Of a DNA stretch of 64,000 nt, positions 9,410-17,926 are shown piece after piece. The notes beneath the pieces are model-generated. The model did not search any database. It was not told the DNA's origin and saw only the letters and a program-made list of their open reading frames with translations. Source of the stretch: Klebsiella aerogenes KCTC 2190 (lineage in GTDB: Bacteria; Pseudomonadota; Gammaproteobacteria; Enterobacterales; Enterobacteriaceae); NCBI RefSeq assembly GCF_000215745.1, contig NC_015663.1, positions 3,906,001-3,970,000 on the forward strand, written 5' to 3'. A program made the translations under genes and the position numbers. Numbering within the stretch: the first letter of the stretch is position 1; the number at the start of each line of letters is the position of its first letter.

Positions 9410-9973
9410 ATGAACCTTGACGACAAATCCCTGTTTCTTGACGCCATGGAGGATGTCCAGCCTCTGAAACGCAATAATGACGTACACTGGCACCGTGAGC
9501 GCAACGTGCGCGCCCCGCAGCGTATCGATACCCTGCAGCTCGATAATTATCTGACCACCGGCTACCTCGATATTGTGCCGCTCGCCGTGCCGCTGGAGTT
9601 CAAACGGGAAGGGCTGCAAAGCGGAGTGCTGGAAAAACTGCGGCGCGGAAAATACAGCCAGCAGGCAAGCCTGTCGCTCCTGCGCCAGCCGGTCGAACAG
9701 TGTCGGCAAATGCTGTTCGCCTTCGTGATACAGGCGCAAAAAGAGGGGCTGCGTAATTTACTTATCATCCACGGCAAAGGCCGTGATGACCAGGCCCACG
9801 CCAATATTATTCGCAGCTACCTGGCGCGCTGGCTGCCAGAGCTGCCCGAGGTACAGGCGTTTTGCGCCGCGCTACCGCACCACGGCGGCAGCGGCGCTTG
9901 TTACGTGGCGCTGCGTAAATCCGAACAGGCTAAGCAGGAGAACTGGGAGCTGCACGCTAAACGCAGCCGCTAG
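9410..9973 (+). CDS. smrA: Smr-domain DNA endonuclease SmrA
   Basis: 187 residues, matching E. coli SmrA (YdaL). The C-terminal Smr domain is clear at about residues 90-175: SLSLLRQPVEQC, NLLIIHGKGR (the HGKG motif) and PHHGGSGACYVALR. The family is related to the MutS2 C-terminal nuclease domain; E. coli SmrA has DNA nicking activity. GGAGGAGAG precedes the ATG. It converges with pcaR, and the two stop codons share the CTAG palindrome at 9970-9973, so no terminator separates the genes. Confidence 0.93.
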   Translation: MNLDDKSLFLDAMEDVQPLKRNNDVHWHRERNVRAPQRIDTLQLDNYLTTGYLDIVPLAVPLEFKREGLQSGVLEKLRRGKYSQQASLSLLRQPVEQCRQMLFAFVIQAQKEGLRNLLIIHGKGRDDQAHANIIRSYLARWLPELPEVQAFCAALPHHGGSGACYVALRKSEQAKQENWELHAKRSR

Positions 9974-10776
9974 CGCAGCAGCAGCGTTAGCTCGCGGGCG
10001 GCTTTTTGTAATTCCGGCAGCACTCTGTCCAGCATTTCGCGGGTCGACATCTGGCCCGCGTGAACCCCGACGTTCAGCGCTGCTTCCACCTGTCCCTGCG
10101 GGTTATATAGCGGTACCGCCAGCGAACGCAGCCCCATTTCCAGTTCCTGATCGTTCAACGCATATCCCTGCTGATGCACGCGTTTTAGCTCCGCGCGCAG
10201 CTTATTCACCGAATCTACCGTTTGCGGGGTGTAGCGAATCATCGTCACCCGGCCCAGCATGTCGTTCAGCCGTTCTTCCGGCTGATGGCTTAACAGCACG
10301 CGGCCCATGGAGGTCGCCCACGCCGGCAGGCGGCTGCCGATATCAAGATCGATCGTCATAATTCGCGAACTGGAGGCGCGGGCGATATACAGGATATCGT
10401 CGCCATCGAGGGTGGCGATTGAGCAGGATTCATTGAGCATTTCGCTCAGATGCTTGAGCACCGGCTGCGCCGAGCGCGCCAGCGGCGTTGAGGCCAGCCA
10501 GGCGTGACCGAGGGCGAGGATCCGCGGACGCAGCTGGAAATTCTTACCGTCTTCGGCGTAGACGAATCCCAGTTTGCTTAAGGTATACAGGCAGCGCCGT
10601 ACCGCCGCTCGGGGGATGCCGGTCTTTTGGCTGATCTGCGAAATCGACAGCACCGGGCGCTGCGGGGTAAAAGCCTGAATCACTTCCAGCCCCCGCGCCA
10701 GCGACGCCATAAAGTTCGGGTCGCCCTTAAACGGATCGCCGTCGCCCGCCACTACATCATCTGGATGCTTGTCCAT
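9970..10776 (-). CDS. pcaR: IclR-family regulator of the protocatechuate branch (PcaR)
   Basis: About 268 residues. The winged helix-turn-helix (LSISQISQKTGIPRAAVRRC) lies near residues 40-70, and the effector-binding IclR domain follows (LNESCSIATLDGDDILYIAR; PLYNPQGQVEAALNVGVHAG). I prefer the start MDKHPDDVV at 10776, preceded by GGAGAACAAA, over the ATG seven codons earlier, which has no ribosome site. Divergent from pcaIJFBDC. PcaR/PcaU-type regulators respond to beta-ketoadipate or protocatechuate; which one applies here cannot be read from sequence. Confidence 0.88.
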   Translation of the reverse strand: MDKHPDDVVAGDGDPFKGDPNFMASLARGLEVIQAFTPQRPVLSISQISQKTGIPRAAVRRCLYTLSKLGFVYAEDGKNFQLRPRILALGHAWLASTPLARSAQPVLKHLSEMLNESCSIATLDGDDILYIARASSSRIMTIDLDIGSRLPAWATSMGRVLLSHQPEERLNDMLGRVTMIRYTPQTVDSVNKLRAELKRVHQQGYALNDQELEMGLRSLAVPLYNPQGQVEAALNVGVHAGQMSTREMLDRVLPELQKAARELTLLLR

Positions 10777-10829
10777 TTTGTTCTCCGTATTTGCCATCGA
10801 TCACATTCTTTCGCTAAAGATATACGATG

Positions 10830-10927
10830 TTCGATTATCGCACCATATTTCGATTATCGCCCTTGACCAGCATCGTTAAGCGGGTCACATTTTGTGCGAA
10901 CAACGCATATAAGTGCGATTACCGCAC
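10830..10927. promoter_or_regulatory. Repeated PcaR-type operator elements in the pcaR-pcaI divergent region
   Basis: Two identical 12-mers TTCGATTATCGC lie at 10830-10841 and 10849-10860, 19 bases apart. A related palindromic copy, GTGCGATTACCGCAC, is at 10913-10927, just before the pcaI ribosome site. IclR-family Pca regulators are known to bind clusters of 10-bp repeats, so these are probable PcaR sites. A possible -35 (TTGACC at 10863-10868) lies between them. Confidence 0.7.
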
Positions 10928-10943
10928 GTTAAGGAGCGACCTG

Positions 10944-11630
10944 ATGATTGATAAAAGCGTGTCGACGCTGAGTGAGGCCATTGCCGGGATCCACGACGGC
11001 GCGACCATCATGATCGGCGGATTTGGCCCCGCCGGGCAGCCGACGTATCTGATTGACGCCCTGATTGACCAGGGCGCCCGCGACCTAACCATTATTAATA
11101 ACAACGCGGGTAATGGCGAAGTGGGGCTGGCGGCGCTGCTCAAAGCCGGGCGGGTGCGCAAAATGATCTGCTCATTCCCGCGCCAGGTAGATTCACAAAT
11201 TTTCGATGACCTCTATCGCCGCGGCAAAGTTGAGCTGGAACTGGTGCCGCAGGGCAACCTGGCGGCGCGGATCCAGGCCGCTGGCGCAGGTCTCGGCGCG
11301 GTCTTTACCCCTACCGGCTACGGCACGCCGCTGGCGGAAGGCAAAGAAACCCGGGAAATAGATGGCCGCCATTATGTGCTTGAGTATCCGATTAAAGCTG
11401 ACTTCGCCTTGATTAAGGCCCACCAGGGAGACCGCTGGGGCAACCTGGTCTACCGCAAAGCGGCGCGCAACTTCGGCCCGATTATGGCGACCGCCGCCAA
11501 AACCACCATTGTTGAAGTCTCGCAGCTGGTCGCCCTTGGCGAACTCGACCCGGAAAACATCATCACCCCGGGGATTTTCGTCCAGCGTGTATTCTCGCTG
11601 GAAAATCTGTCCGTCGCGCAAAGCGCCTGA
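10944..11630 (+). CDS. pcaI: 3-oxoadipate CoA-transferase subunit A
   Basis: 228 residues, CoA-transferase family I alpha subunit. The signature GATIMIGGFGPAGQPTYLID is near residue 20 and the conserved GNLAARIQAAGAG, TPTGYGT and DRWGNLVYRKAARNFGP follow. With PcaJ it moves CoA from succinyl-CoA to beta-ketoadipate in the cytoplasm. The start at 10944 follows TTAAGGAGCGACCTG; the longer frame from 10827 runs through the operator region and is rejected. Ten bases separate it from pcaJ. Confidence 0.95.
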   Translation: MIDKSVSTLSEAIAGIHDGATIMIGGFGPAGQPTYLIDALIDQGARDLTIINNNAGNGEVGLAALLKAGRVRKMICSFPRQVDSQIFDDLYRRGKVELELVPQGNLAARIQAAGAGLGAVFTPTGYGTPLAEGKETREIDGRHYVLEYPIKADFALIKAHQGDRWGNLVYRKAARNFGPIMATAAKTTIVEVSQLVALGELDPENIITPGIFVQRVFSLENLSVAQSA

Positions 11631-11640
11631 GGAGCCGAAC

Positions 11641-12297
11641 ATGCAAAAACTGACTCGTGACGAAATGGCCCAGCGCGTCGCCCGCGATATTCCGGAAGGC
11701 GCTTACGTCAACCTTGGTATCGGTCTGCCGACCCGCATCGCCAACTATCTACCTGCCGATAAAGAGGTGTTCCTGCACAGTGAAAACGGGCTACTGGGAA
11801 TGGGGCCGAAGCCGCAGCCCGGCGAAGAGGATCCAGAACTGATCAACGCGGGTAAAGAGTATGTCACCCTGCTGCAGGGCGGCTGTTTTTTCCACCATGG
11901 CGACTCCTTCGCCATGATGCGCGGCGGACATCTGGATATCTGCGTGCTGGGCGCCTATCAGGTTTCCGCCAGCGGCGATCTCGCTAACTGGAGCACCGGC
12001 GCGCCGGATTCGATCCCGGCGGTTGGAGGGGCGATGGATTTGGCTATCGGCGCCCGCCAGGTGTTTGTGATGATGGACCATCTGACCCGCGATGGCGAAT
12101 GCAAACTGGTCGAACAGTGCAGCTACCCGCTGACCGGCGTCGGTTGCGTCAGCCGTATCTATACCGATCTGGCGGTCATCGATATTACCGACCGCGGCCC
12201 GGTGGTGCGCGAAATCTTTAATGGCCTCTCCTTTGAAGAGCTACAGCGCATCACTCCGGTGGCGCTGACTTTTGAACAACTGGCGGAAAGTGCGTAA
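11641..12297 (+). CDS. pcaJ: 3-oxoadipate CoA-transferase subunit B
   Basis: 218 residues, CoA-transferase family I beta subunit. The catalytic glutamate sits in FLHSENGLLGMG, and the glycine-rich NLGIGLPTRIANYLP is N-terminal. GAGGAGCCGAAC lies just before the ATG at 11641. Partner of PcaI. Ends 10 bases before pcaF in a compact operon. Confidence 0.95.
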   Translation: MQKLTRDEMAQRVARDIPEGAYVNLGIGLPTRIANYLPADKEVFLHSENGLLGMGPKPQPGEEDPELINAGKEYVTLLQGGCFFHHGDSFAMMRGGHLDICVLGAYQVSASGDLANWSTGAPDSIPAVGGAMDLAIGARQVFVMMDHLTRDGECKLVEQCSYPLTGVGCVSRIYTDLAVIDITDRGPVVREIFNGLSFEELQRITPVALTFEQLAESA

Positions 12298-12307
12298 GGA
12301 ACCTATG

Positions 12308-13510
12308 ATGAATCAGGCATTTATCTGTGATGCGGTGCGTACGCCGTTTGGCCGTTTTGGCGGCGCATTATCCAGTATGCGCGCCGACGATTTGGCGGCG
12401 CTGCCGCTGAAAGCGCTGCTGGAGCGTAACCCGGGACTCGATCCGGCGCTGATCGACGATGTGATCTACGGCTGCGCCAACCAGGCCGGAGAAGATAACC
12501 GTAACGTGGCGCGCATGGCGCTGTTGCTGGCCGGGCTGCCGCAGAGCGTTCCCGGCAGCACGATTAACCGCCTCTGTGGTTCCAGTCTCGATGCAATCGG
12601 CGTCGCGGCGCGGGCGATTAAAAGCGGCGAAACTCAACTGATGATCGCCGGTGGGGTGGAGAGTATGTCGCGCGCGCCGTTTGTGATGGGCAAAGCCGAG
12701 AGCGCCTTTAGCCGCTCGATGCAGATGGAAGATACCACCATCGGCTGGCGCTTTATTAACCCGCAGATGAAAGCGCAGTACGGCGTGCACTCGATGCCGG
12801 AAACCGCGGAAAACGTCGCCGATGAGTTTGCCATTTCTCGCGCCGACCAGGACGCTTTTGCGCTACGCAGTCAGTTACGTACCGCGGCGGCGCAGGAAGC
12901 GGGGCGTTTCGCCGATGAACTGATCGCCGTATCGGTGCCGCAGCGCAAAGGTGAGCCGCTGCGTTTCAGCCGCGATGAACATCCGCGCAGCACCTCGCTG
13001 GAGGCGCTGGCTAAACTGCGCGGCGTGGTCCGCACCGACGGCAGCGTTACCGCCGGTAACGCCTCCGGCGTCAACGACGGCGCCTGCGCGCTGCTGTTGG
13101 CCAGTGAACAGGCGATGTCGGCGAATGATTTACAGCCGCTGGCGCGGGTTGTCGGCGTGGCGACAGCGGGGGTGGCGCCGCGGATTATGGGCTTCGGCCC
13201 GGCGCCGGCGGTGCGTAAGGTGCTGGCGCAAACCGGGCTGACGCTGGCGCAGATGGATGTCATCGAACTGAATGAGGCTTTTGCCGCGCAGGCGCTGGCG
13301 GTTACCCGTGATTTAGGTCTGCCGGATGATGCCGCCCACGTTAACCCCAACGGCGGGGCCATTGCGCTGGGTCATCCGCTGGGGGCTTCCGGCGGACGTC
13401 TGGCGATGACCGCCGCTTATCAGCTGAAGCGTACCGGCGGCCGCTATGCGCTGTGCACGATGTGTATCGGCGTGGGTCAGGGGATTGCGCTGATTATTGA
13501 ACGCGTTTAA
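12308..13510 (+). CDS. pcaF: 3-oxoadipyl-CoA thiolase
   Basis: About 400 residues, the normal PcaF length. The thiolase nucleophile is in NRLCGSSLDAIG (near residue 90). The C-terminal histidine and cysteine motifs are NPNGGAIALGHPLGASGG and LCTMCIGVGQG. It cleaves beta-ketoadipyl-CoA with CoA into succinyl-CoA and acetyl-CoA, the last step of the pathway. Two adjacent ATGs (12305, 12308) are possible; the second has better spacing to AAGGA. Confidence 0.95.
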   Translation: MNQAFICDAVRTPFGRFGGALSSMRADDLAALPLKALLERNPGLDPALIDDVIYGCANQAGEDNRNVARMALLLAGLPQSVPGSTINRLCGSSLDAIGVAARAIKSGETQLMIAGGVESMSRAPFVMGKAESAFSRSMQMEDTTIGWRFINPQMKAQYGVHSMPETAENVADEFAISRADQDAFALRSQLRTAAAQEAGRFADELIAVSVPQRKGEPLRFSRDEHPRSTSLEALAKLRGVVRTDGSVTAGNASGVNDGACALLLASEQAMSANDLQPLARVVGVATAGVAPRIMGFGPAPAVRKVLAQTGLTLAQMDVIELNEAFAAQALAVTRDLGLPDDAAHVNPNGGAIALGHPLGASGGRLAMTAAYQLKRTGGRYALCTMCIGVGQGIALIIERV

Positions 13511-13519
13511 GGAGTCGCG

Positions 13520-14872
13520 ATGAGTTTGTTGACCCCCATGTTGCGCAGCAGTCCGTTAACCGACTGGTTCAGCGATGCGCAGCGGGTACAGGGTATGCTG
13601 GATTTCGAAGCCGCGCTGGCGCAGGCGCAGGCCGACTGCGGGCTGGTGCCGCAGGCGGCAGTCTCGCCGATAGTCAACGCCTGCCGGCATGCGCTTATCG
13701 ATTTCGACGCGCTGGGACAATCGGCGGCCAGCGCCGGCAATCTGGCTATTCCGCTGGTCAAACAGCTGACTGCGCGGGTGAAAGCGCAGGATCCGGACGC
13801 CGCGCGCTATGTCCATTGGGGCGCCACCAGCCAGGACGCTATCGATACCGGCTTTGTTCTGCAACTGCGGGGCGCGCTGGCGGCGACGGATAGCCTGCTA
13901 CAAAGCCTGATTGACGCGTTCGCCGAACAGGCGCAGCGCTATCAACATACGGTGATGCCGGGGCGCACCTGGATGCAGCATGCGCTACCGGTCACCTTTG
14001 GCCTTAAACTGGCGGGGACGCTGGATGCGCTGCTGCGCTGGCAACAGCGGTTGATTGAGATGCGCCCACGGGTGCTGGCGCTGCAGTTTGGCGGTGCGGC
14101 GGGCACGCTTGATTCATTGAAACAGCAGGCGCCGCAGGTGGCGCAGGCGTTGGCGCAAACCCTCGACCTGCAGTTGCCGGATACGCCATGGCATAGCCAG
14201 CGCGACCGTTTCCTCGAAGTCGGCGCCTGGTTCGCTGGCGTTTGCGGCACTCTGGGAAAATTCGCCAATGATTTTTCGCTGCTGATGCAAACCGAGGTTG
14301 CGGAAGTCGGCGAGCCGCTGGCGGAAGGGCGCGGGGGCTCCTCGACCATGCCGCACAAACGTAACCCGGTCTCCTGCGCGGCGATTCTAACCGCGGCGCA
14401 GCGCACGCCGGGGCTGGTCGCCACCCTCTACGCCGGCCAAATCCAACAGCATGAGCGCGCGCTCGGCGGCTGGCAGGCGGAATGGGAAACGCTACCGGAG
14501 CTGATTATGCTGGTGGGCGGGGCGCTGGCGCAAACTGACATGCTGGTGCGCGAGATGCAGGTTTTCGTGCATAAGATGCGTGCCGACCTTGATATCACTC
14601 ACGGGCTGATTATGGCGGAAGCGGTGACCCTGGCGCTGGCGGAGTTTATCGGCAAAGCCGAGGCGCACCATCGTGTAGAAGCGCTGTGTCGTCAGGCGTT
14701 GGATCGCAATGGCTTGCTTGTCGATTTGCTGGCGGCCGACCCGCTGGTCAGTCAGTATCTCTCCCGCGAACGTTTAAACGCGCTACTGGATCCTGCAACG
14801 GCTACCGGTAGCGCCGAACGCTTTGTGCGCCAGGTACTGGCGCGTTATCAGGAGCAACATCATGAATCTTGA
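13520..14872 (+). CDS. pcaB: 3-carboxy-cis,cis-muconate cycloisomerase
   Basis: 450 residues of the fumarase/aspartase superfamily. The family signature GGSSTMPHKRNPVS is at about residues 273-286, and VHWGATSQDAIDTG holds the usual His/Ser-Thr motif near residue 95. It converts 3-carboxymuconate to 4-carboxymuconolactone in the cytoplasm. Starts nine bases after pcaF behind AAGGAGTCGCG. Its last 11 bases overlap pcaD. Confidence 0.95.
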   Translation: MSLLTPMLRSSPLTDWFSDAQRVQGMLDFEAALAQAQADCGLVPQAAVSPIVNACRHALIDFDALGQSAASAGNLAIPLVKQLTARVKAQDPDAARYVHWGATSQDAIDTGFVLQLRGALAATDSLLQSLIDAFAEQAQRYQHTVMPGRTWMQHALPVTFGLKLAGTLDALLRWQQRLIEMRPRVLALQFGGAAGTLDSLKQQAPQVAQALAQTLDLQLPDTPWHSQRDRFLEVGAWFAGVCGTLGKFANDFSLLMQTEVAEVGEPLAEGRGGSSTMPHKRNPVSCAAILTAAQRTPGLVATLYAGQIQQHERALGGWQAEWETLPELIMLVGGALAQTDMLVREMQVFVHKMRADLDITHGLIMAEAVTLALAEFIGKAEAHHRVEALCRQALDRNGLLVDLLAADPLVSQYLSRERLNALLDPATATGSAERFVRQVLARYQEQHHES

Positions 14873-15629
14873 TTATCAACTCGACGGGCCGGAAGGCGCG
14901 CCGGTTATCGTGCTGTCGAACTCGCTTGGCACCACGCGCGCCATGTGGCAGCCGCAGCTGGATGCGCTGACGGCGAATTTTCGCGTACTGCGTTATGACA
15001 CCCACGGCCATGGTAAAACGACGAAAAATGGCAAGGTGACCCTGGCGCAATTGGGTGAAGATGTGATTGCGCTGCTCGATCACCTTAATATCGGTAAGGC
15101 ACTGTTTTGCGGTATTTCGATGGGCGGGCTGACGGGATTATGGCTGGCGCGCTTTGCGCCGGAACGTTTTTATGCGGTGGCGGTGGCTAATACCGCGGCG
15201 CGGATCGGCGATCAGTCGGGCTGGCTTTCCCGCGCCCGCGCGGTGCGTCAGGAAGGGATGGATGTGGTTGCCGCGGGAGCGGCGGACCGCTGGTTTAGTG
15301 ATAATTTCCGCCAGCGCGCGCCGGAGGTGGTCGAGGCGTTATGTCACCAGTTGACCCATAGCGACGCTGAAGGCTACGCCGCCTGCTGCGAAGCGCTGGC
15401 GGCGGCAGACCTGCGGGGAGAGGTCGGGCAAATTGCGATTCCGATGCTGATTATTGCCGGAGAAAGTGACCCTGTCACCACTGTCGCCGACGCTAACTTC
15501 CTGCATCAGCAGATTGCCGATTCCCAGGTGGTGGTGCTGAGCGCGTCGCATCTGTCGAATATCGAAGCGCCAGCCGCCTTTAACGCCGCGCTGAACGGCT
15601 TTTTGCTGGGGGAGCAAAATGGAAGATAA
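14862..15629 (+). CDS. pcaD: 3-oxoadipate enol-lactonase
   Basis: 255-residue alpha/beta hydrolase. The nucleophile elbow is GISMGG, the acid lies in AGESDPVT, and the catalytic histidine is in SASHLSNIEAP. It opens beta-ketoadipate enol-lactone to beta-ketoadipate. ATG at 14862 lies inside the end of pcaB behind AGGAGCAACATC, so translation is probably coupled. Its end overlaps pcaC by 11 bases. The longer upstream frame from 14823 is inside pcaB and is rejected. Confidence 0.95.
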   Translation: MNLDYQLDGPEGAPVIVLSNSLGTTRAMWQPQLDALTANFRVLRYDTHGHGKTTKNGKVTLAQLGEDVIALLDHLNIGKALFCGISMGGLTGLWLARFAPERFYAVAVANTAARIGDQSGWLSRARAVRQEGMDVVAAGAADRWFSDNFRQRAPEVVEALCHQLTHSDAEGYAACCEALAAADLRGEVGQIAIPMLIIAGESDPVTTVADANFLHQQIADSQVVVLSASHLSNIEAPAAFNAALNGFLLGEQNGR

Positions 15630-16008
15630 ACAACGTTACCAGCAGGGAATGGAGGTTCGCCGCAAGGTATTAGGCGATGCTCACGTTGACCGTACGCTGC
15701 AGAACCTCACGCCGCTGAATGAGGAGTTTCAGGATTTCATTACCCGTTACGCCTGGGGAGAAACCTGGACGCGTCCGGGGCTCGATCACCATACCCGCAG
15801 CATGATCACTATTGCGATGCTGATTGCGCTCAACCGCGAGGCGGAACTTAAGATGCATCTGCGCGCCGCCTTTAATAACGGCGTGACCCGTGATGAGCTG
15901 AAAGAGTTGATTATGCATTCGGCGCTGTACTGCGGCTTACCGGCGGCAAACGCCACGCTGCACCTTGCGCAGCAGGTGTTTGCCGAGATCGACGCCGCGC
16001 AGGCGTAG
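15619..16008 (+). CDS. pcaC: 4-carboxymuconolactone decarboxylase
   Basis: 129 residues, carboxymuconolactone decarboxylase family. Conserved stretches are GLDHHTRSMITIAMLIAL and HLRAAFNNGVTRDELKELIM with the catalytic-type histidine region HSALYCGLPAANA. It decarboxylates 4-carboxymuconolactone to beta-ketoadipate enol-lactone, the step between PcaB and PcaD. Here it is a separate protein; in some bacteria it is fused to PcaD. Last gene of the operon, followed by REP elements. Confidence 0.95.
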   Translation: MEDKQRYQQGMEVRRKVLGDAHVDRTLQNLTPLNEEFQDFITRYAWGETWTRPGLDHHTRSMITIAMLIALNREAELKMHLRAAFNNGVTRDELKELIMHSALYCGLPAANATLHLAQQVFAEIDAAQA

Positions 16009-16016
16009 GGGGCGGC

Positions 16017-16126
16017 GCATTGCGCCTTGTCCGGGCTACTAAATCGCACGGCGCTGTAGCCCCGGTAAGCGGTAGCGCCACCGGGGATTTTGAGTTGTAG
16101 GCCGGATAAGCGCAGCGCCATCCGGC
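16017..16126. repeat. REP/BIME cluster, three units
   Basis: After pcaC there are three REP-like units. One is in reverse orientation (16017-16039, GCGCCTTGTCCGGGCTAC). Two are forward: 16056-16086 (GTAGCCCCGGTAAGCGGTAG with CCACCGGGG) and 16097-16126 (GTAGGCCGGATAAGCGCAGC with CATCCGGC). Such elements stabilise mRNA ends and bind gyrase or IHF in enterobacteria. This one separates convergent pcaC and the MscS-type gene. Confidence 0.85.
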
Positions 16127-16161
16127 ATTACCTGGTGACGCTGCGTTGGCGTAGGATGACG

Positions 16162-17787
16162 TTATCTGTCGCCTTCCTGCGGCGCGACGGCCGGGGCGGT
16201 ATACCAATCCTCTTTGGCGACCACCACCGCGCCTTTCGGTTGCATGACAAAATTGGGCGACATAATCTGCACGCCAAATTCGTTAAACACATCGATAATG
16301 CTGCTGTGCAGCGCGTTGCGCCCCTCCGGCAGCGTCGTTTCCGGTAACAGCCGCACCTGCAGTTCATACGACGTATACCAATCGAGCAATCCCAGTTTGC
16401 GAACCACCGGCGCCACCTGATGATCCACTCCCTGGGCGCGGTGGGCCGCCAGTTCCAGCATCGCCTGTACCTGCCGCCACGGCGTATCGTAACCAATGGT
16501 CACGCCGGTGGTGAGGTTGATTCCCTGTTGCGGGTCACTGGCGCTGAGATTGGTGATTTTACCGCTGACCACCACCGCGTTCGGCAGGGTGACAATATAG
16601 TTCTCGCGGGTCAGGATTTTGGTCGCCAGCATGCCGATCTCGCTGACCTTGCCTTCGTTATCGGCGATGCGGATCCAGTCGCCTTTATGCAGCGCACGGG
16701 TATAAATCAGCACCAGTCCGCTCATGGCGTGATTCATCACCCCCGCTGAGCCCAGCGTCAACATCAGGCCGAAGAACACGCTAATCCCCTTGAAGGCCAG
16801 AGAGTTTGCGCCAGGCAAGAAAGGATAGGCGGCGGAGAGCGCAAAGAGCCAGATAACCACGGCGATAAGCTTTCGCGTGGCGCCGACGGTTTCTGGATGC
16901 AGACCGGGGATCTGCAGACGCCCGGCGGCGACCTGATCCAACACCACCTTCAGCAGGCGGATGATAAACCACGTAATCAGAAAGATAAGCAGTACGATCA
17001 TCAATCCCGGCAGCGCCGACACGATGGACAGCGAAATATCACGAATTACCCCTACTGACCACTCACCGAGCGATTCTCCCCATACCCGGGTCCACGGAAA
17101 CAGGCTGAATACCCAACTCAGCCAGACATAACCCGCCAGTATCCCTAGCAGTACTAACAGCAGCGCGTATAACCGGCTCTCGACGTTACCGAGAAACCGC
17201 CGCCAGCTATGTGGGATCATGCTGCGTTTTTCGAGGATCCGTAGATGGAAAAAACGGCGCACTCGCCGCCATGAGCGAAAAGCGAAATAGCAGGCCAGGG
17301 CGAGGAGCAACGCGCCGGCGGCGGATTTCAGCGCCGCCAGCAACAAATAGCGGGTATTGTACTGTTCGCGCAGCGACGTCCTTTGCGCTTCCATACGGGC
17401 AAGAACGCGCTGCGCCGCCTGATCCAACGTCAGATCGTCGCCTTCATCGAGGTCAGCCTGGCTTAGCAACATAATAGGTTTGCCATTCATCAGAAACAGC
17501 CGCCCCGGCTGGTTGTAGCGGGTGACTGGCACCACCTGTAGCGGCTGGCTGATGTCGGCTTCGGTGAAGGCGCGTAGCGTATTGCGGATGCGCAGAACCC
17601 GTTCTTCCGGCGTGGTCTGGCCGAATGTAGCCTGTAGCATGACGATCGGTTGATGGAAAATAGCGACGGTTCGCGCCTGCTCGCGAGCGGTGGGCTGCTG
17701 ACGAGGTTCTGCCGCGGAAAGCGGGAAGGCCAGCCATAGCAGAAAGCACGCCGTTAACAACGCCTGAATCCTGTTCATATGCGACAC
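16162..17787 (-). CDS. MscS-family mechanosensitive ion channel with periplasmic N-terminal domain
   Basis: 541 residues. A signal peptide (about 1-25, ALLTACFLLWLAFPLSAAEP) is followed by a periplasmic domain of about 115 residues and at least four membrane spans, beginning LLLAALKSAAGALLLALACY. The pore-lining MscS helix and beta domain follow: GLMLTLGSAGVMNHAMSGLV and IYTRALHKGDWIRIADNEGK. MscS relatives act as osmotic emergency valves in the inner membrane. It is longer than MscS (286) and shorter than MscK, and I do not match it to a named E. coli channel. Start could also be the Met at codon 4. Not obviously linked to its pca or fumarase neighbours. Confidence 0.85.
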   Translation of the reverse strand: MSHMNRIQALLTACFLLWLAFPLSAAEPRQQPTAREQARTVAIFHQPIVMLQATFGQTTPEERVLRIRNTLRAFTEADISQPLQVVPVTRYNQPGRLFLMNGKPIMLLSQADLDEGDDLTLDQAAQRVLARMEAQRTSLREQYNTRYLLLAALKSAAGALLLALACYFAFRSWRRVRRFFHLRILEKRSMIPHSWRRFLGNVESRLYALLLVLLGILAGYVWLSWVFSLFPWTRVWGESLGEWSVGVIRDISLSIVSALPGLMIVLLIFLITWFIIRLLKVVLDQVAAGRLQIPGLHPETVGATRKLIAVVIWLFALSAAYPFLPGANSLAFKGISVFFGLMLTLGSAGVMNHAMSGLVLIYTRALHKGDWIRIADNEGKVSEIGMLATKILTRENYIVTLPNAVVVSGKITNLSASDPQQGINLTTGVTIGYDTPWRQVQAMLELAAHRAQGVDHQVAPVVRKLGLLDWYTSYELQVRLLPETTLPEGRNALHSSIIDVFNEFGVQIMSPNFVMQPKGAVVVAKEDWYTAPAVAPQEGDR

Positions 17788-17926
17788 CAGAAAAGAGGAA
17801 TTATTGTTATTTTTCAGCCGGTCAAACTCTGAGCGGCTGCTGGATTGAGCATAGTTCAGCGTCGGGTGAATTCAAGAATTAAGGGGGAGAATACGCCCGA
17901 CGATGAGCCGCCGGGCGCGGAGGGGA

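Noticed and set aside
17894..17917. Terminator after the fumarase gene (CGCCCG/CGGGCG)
   Set aside because: Six-base stem, long loop and no T-run on the minus strand.
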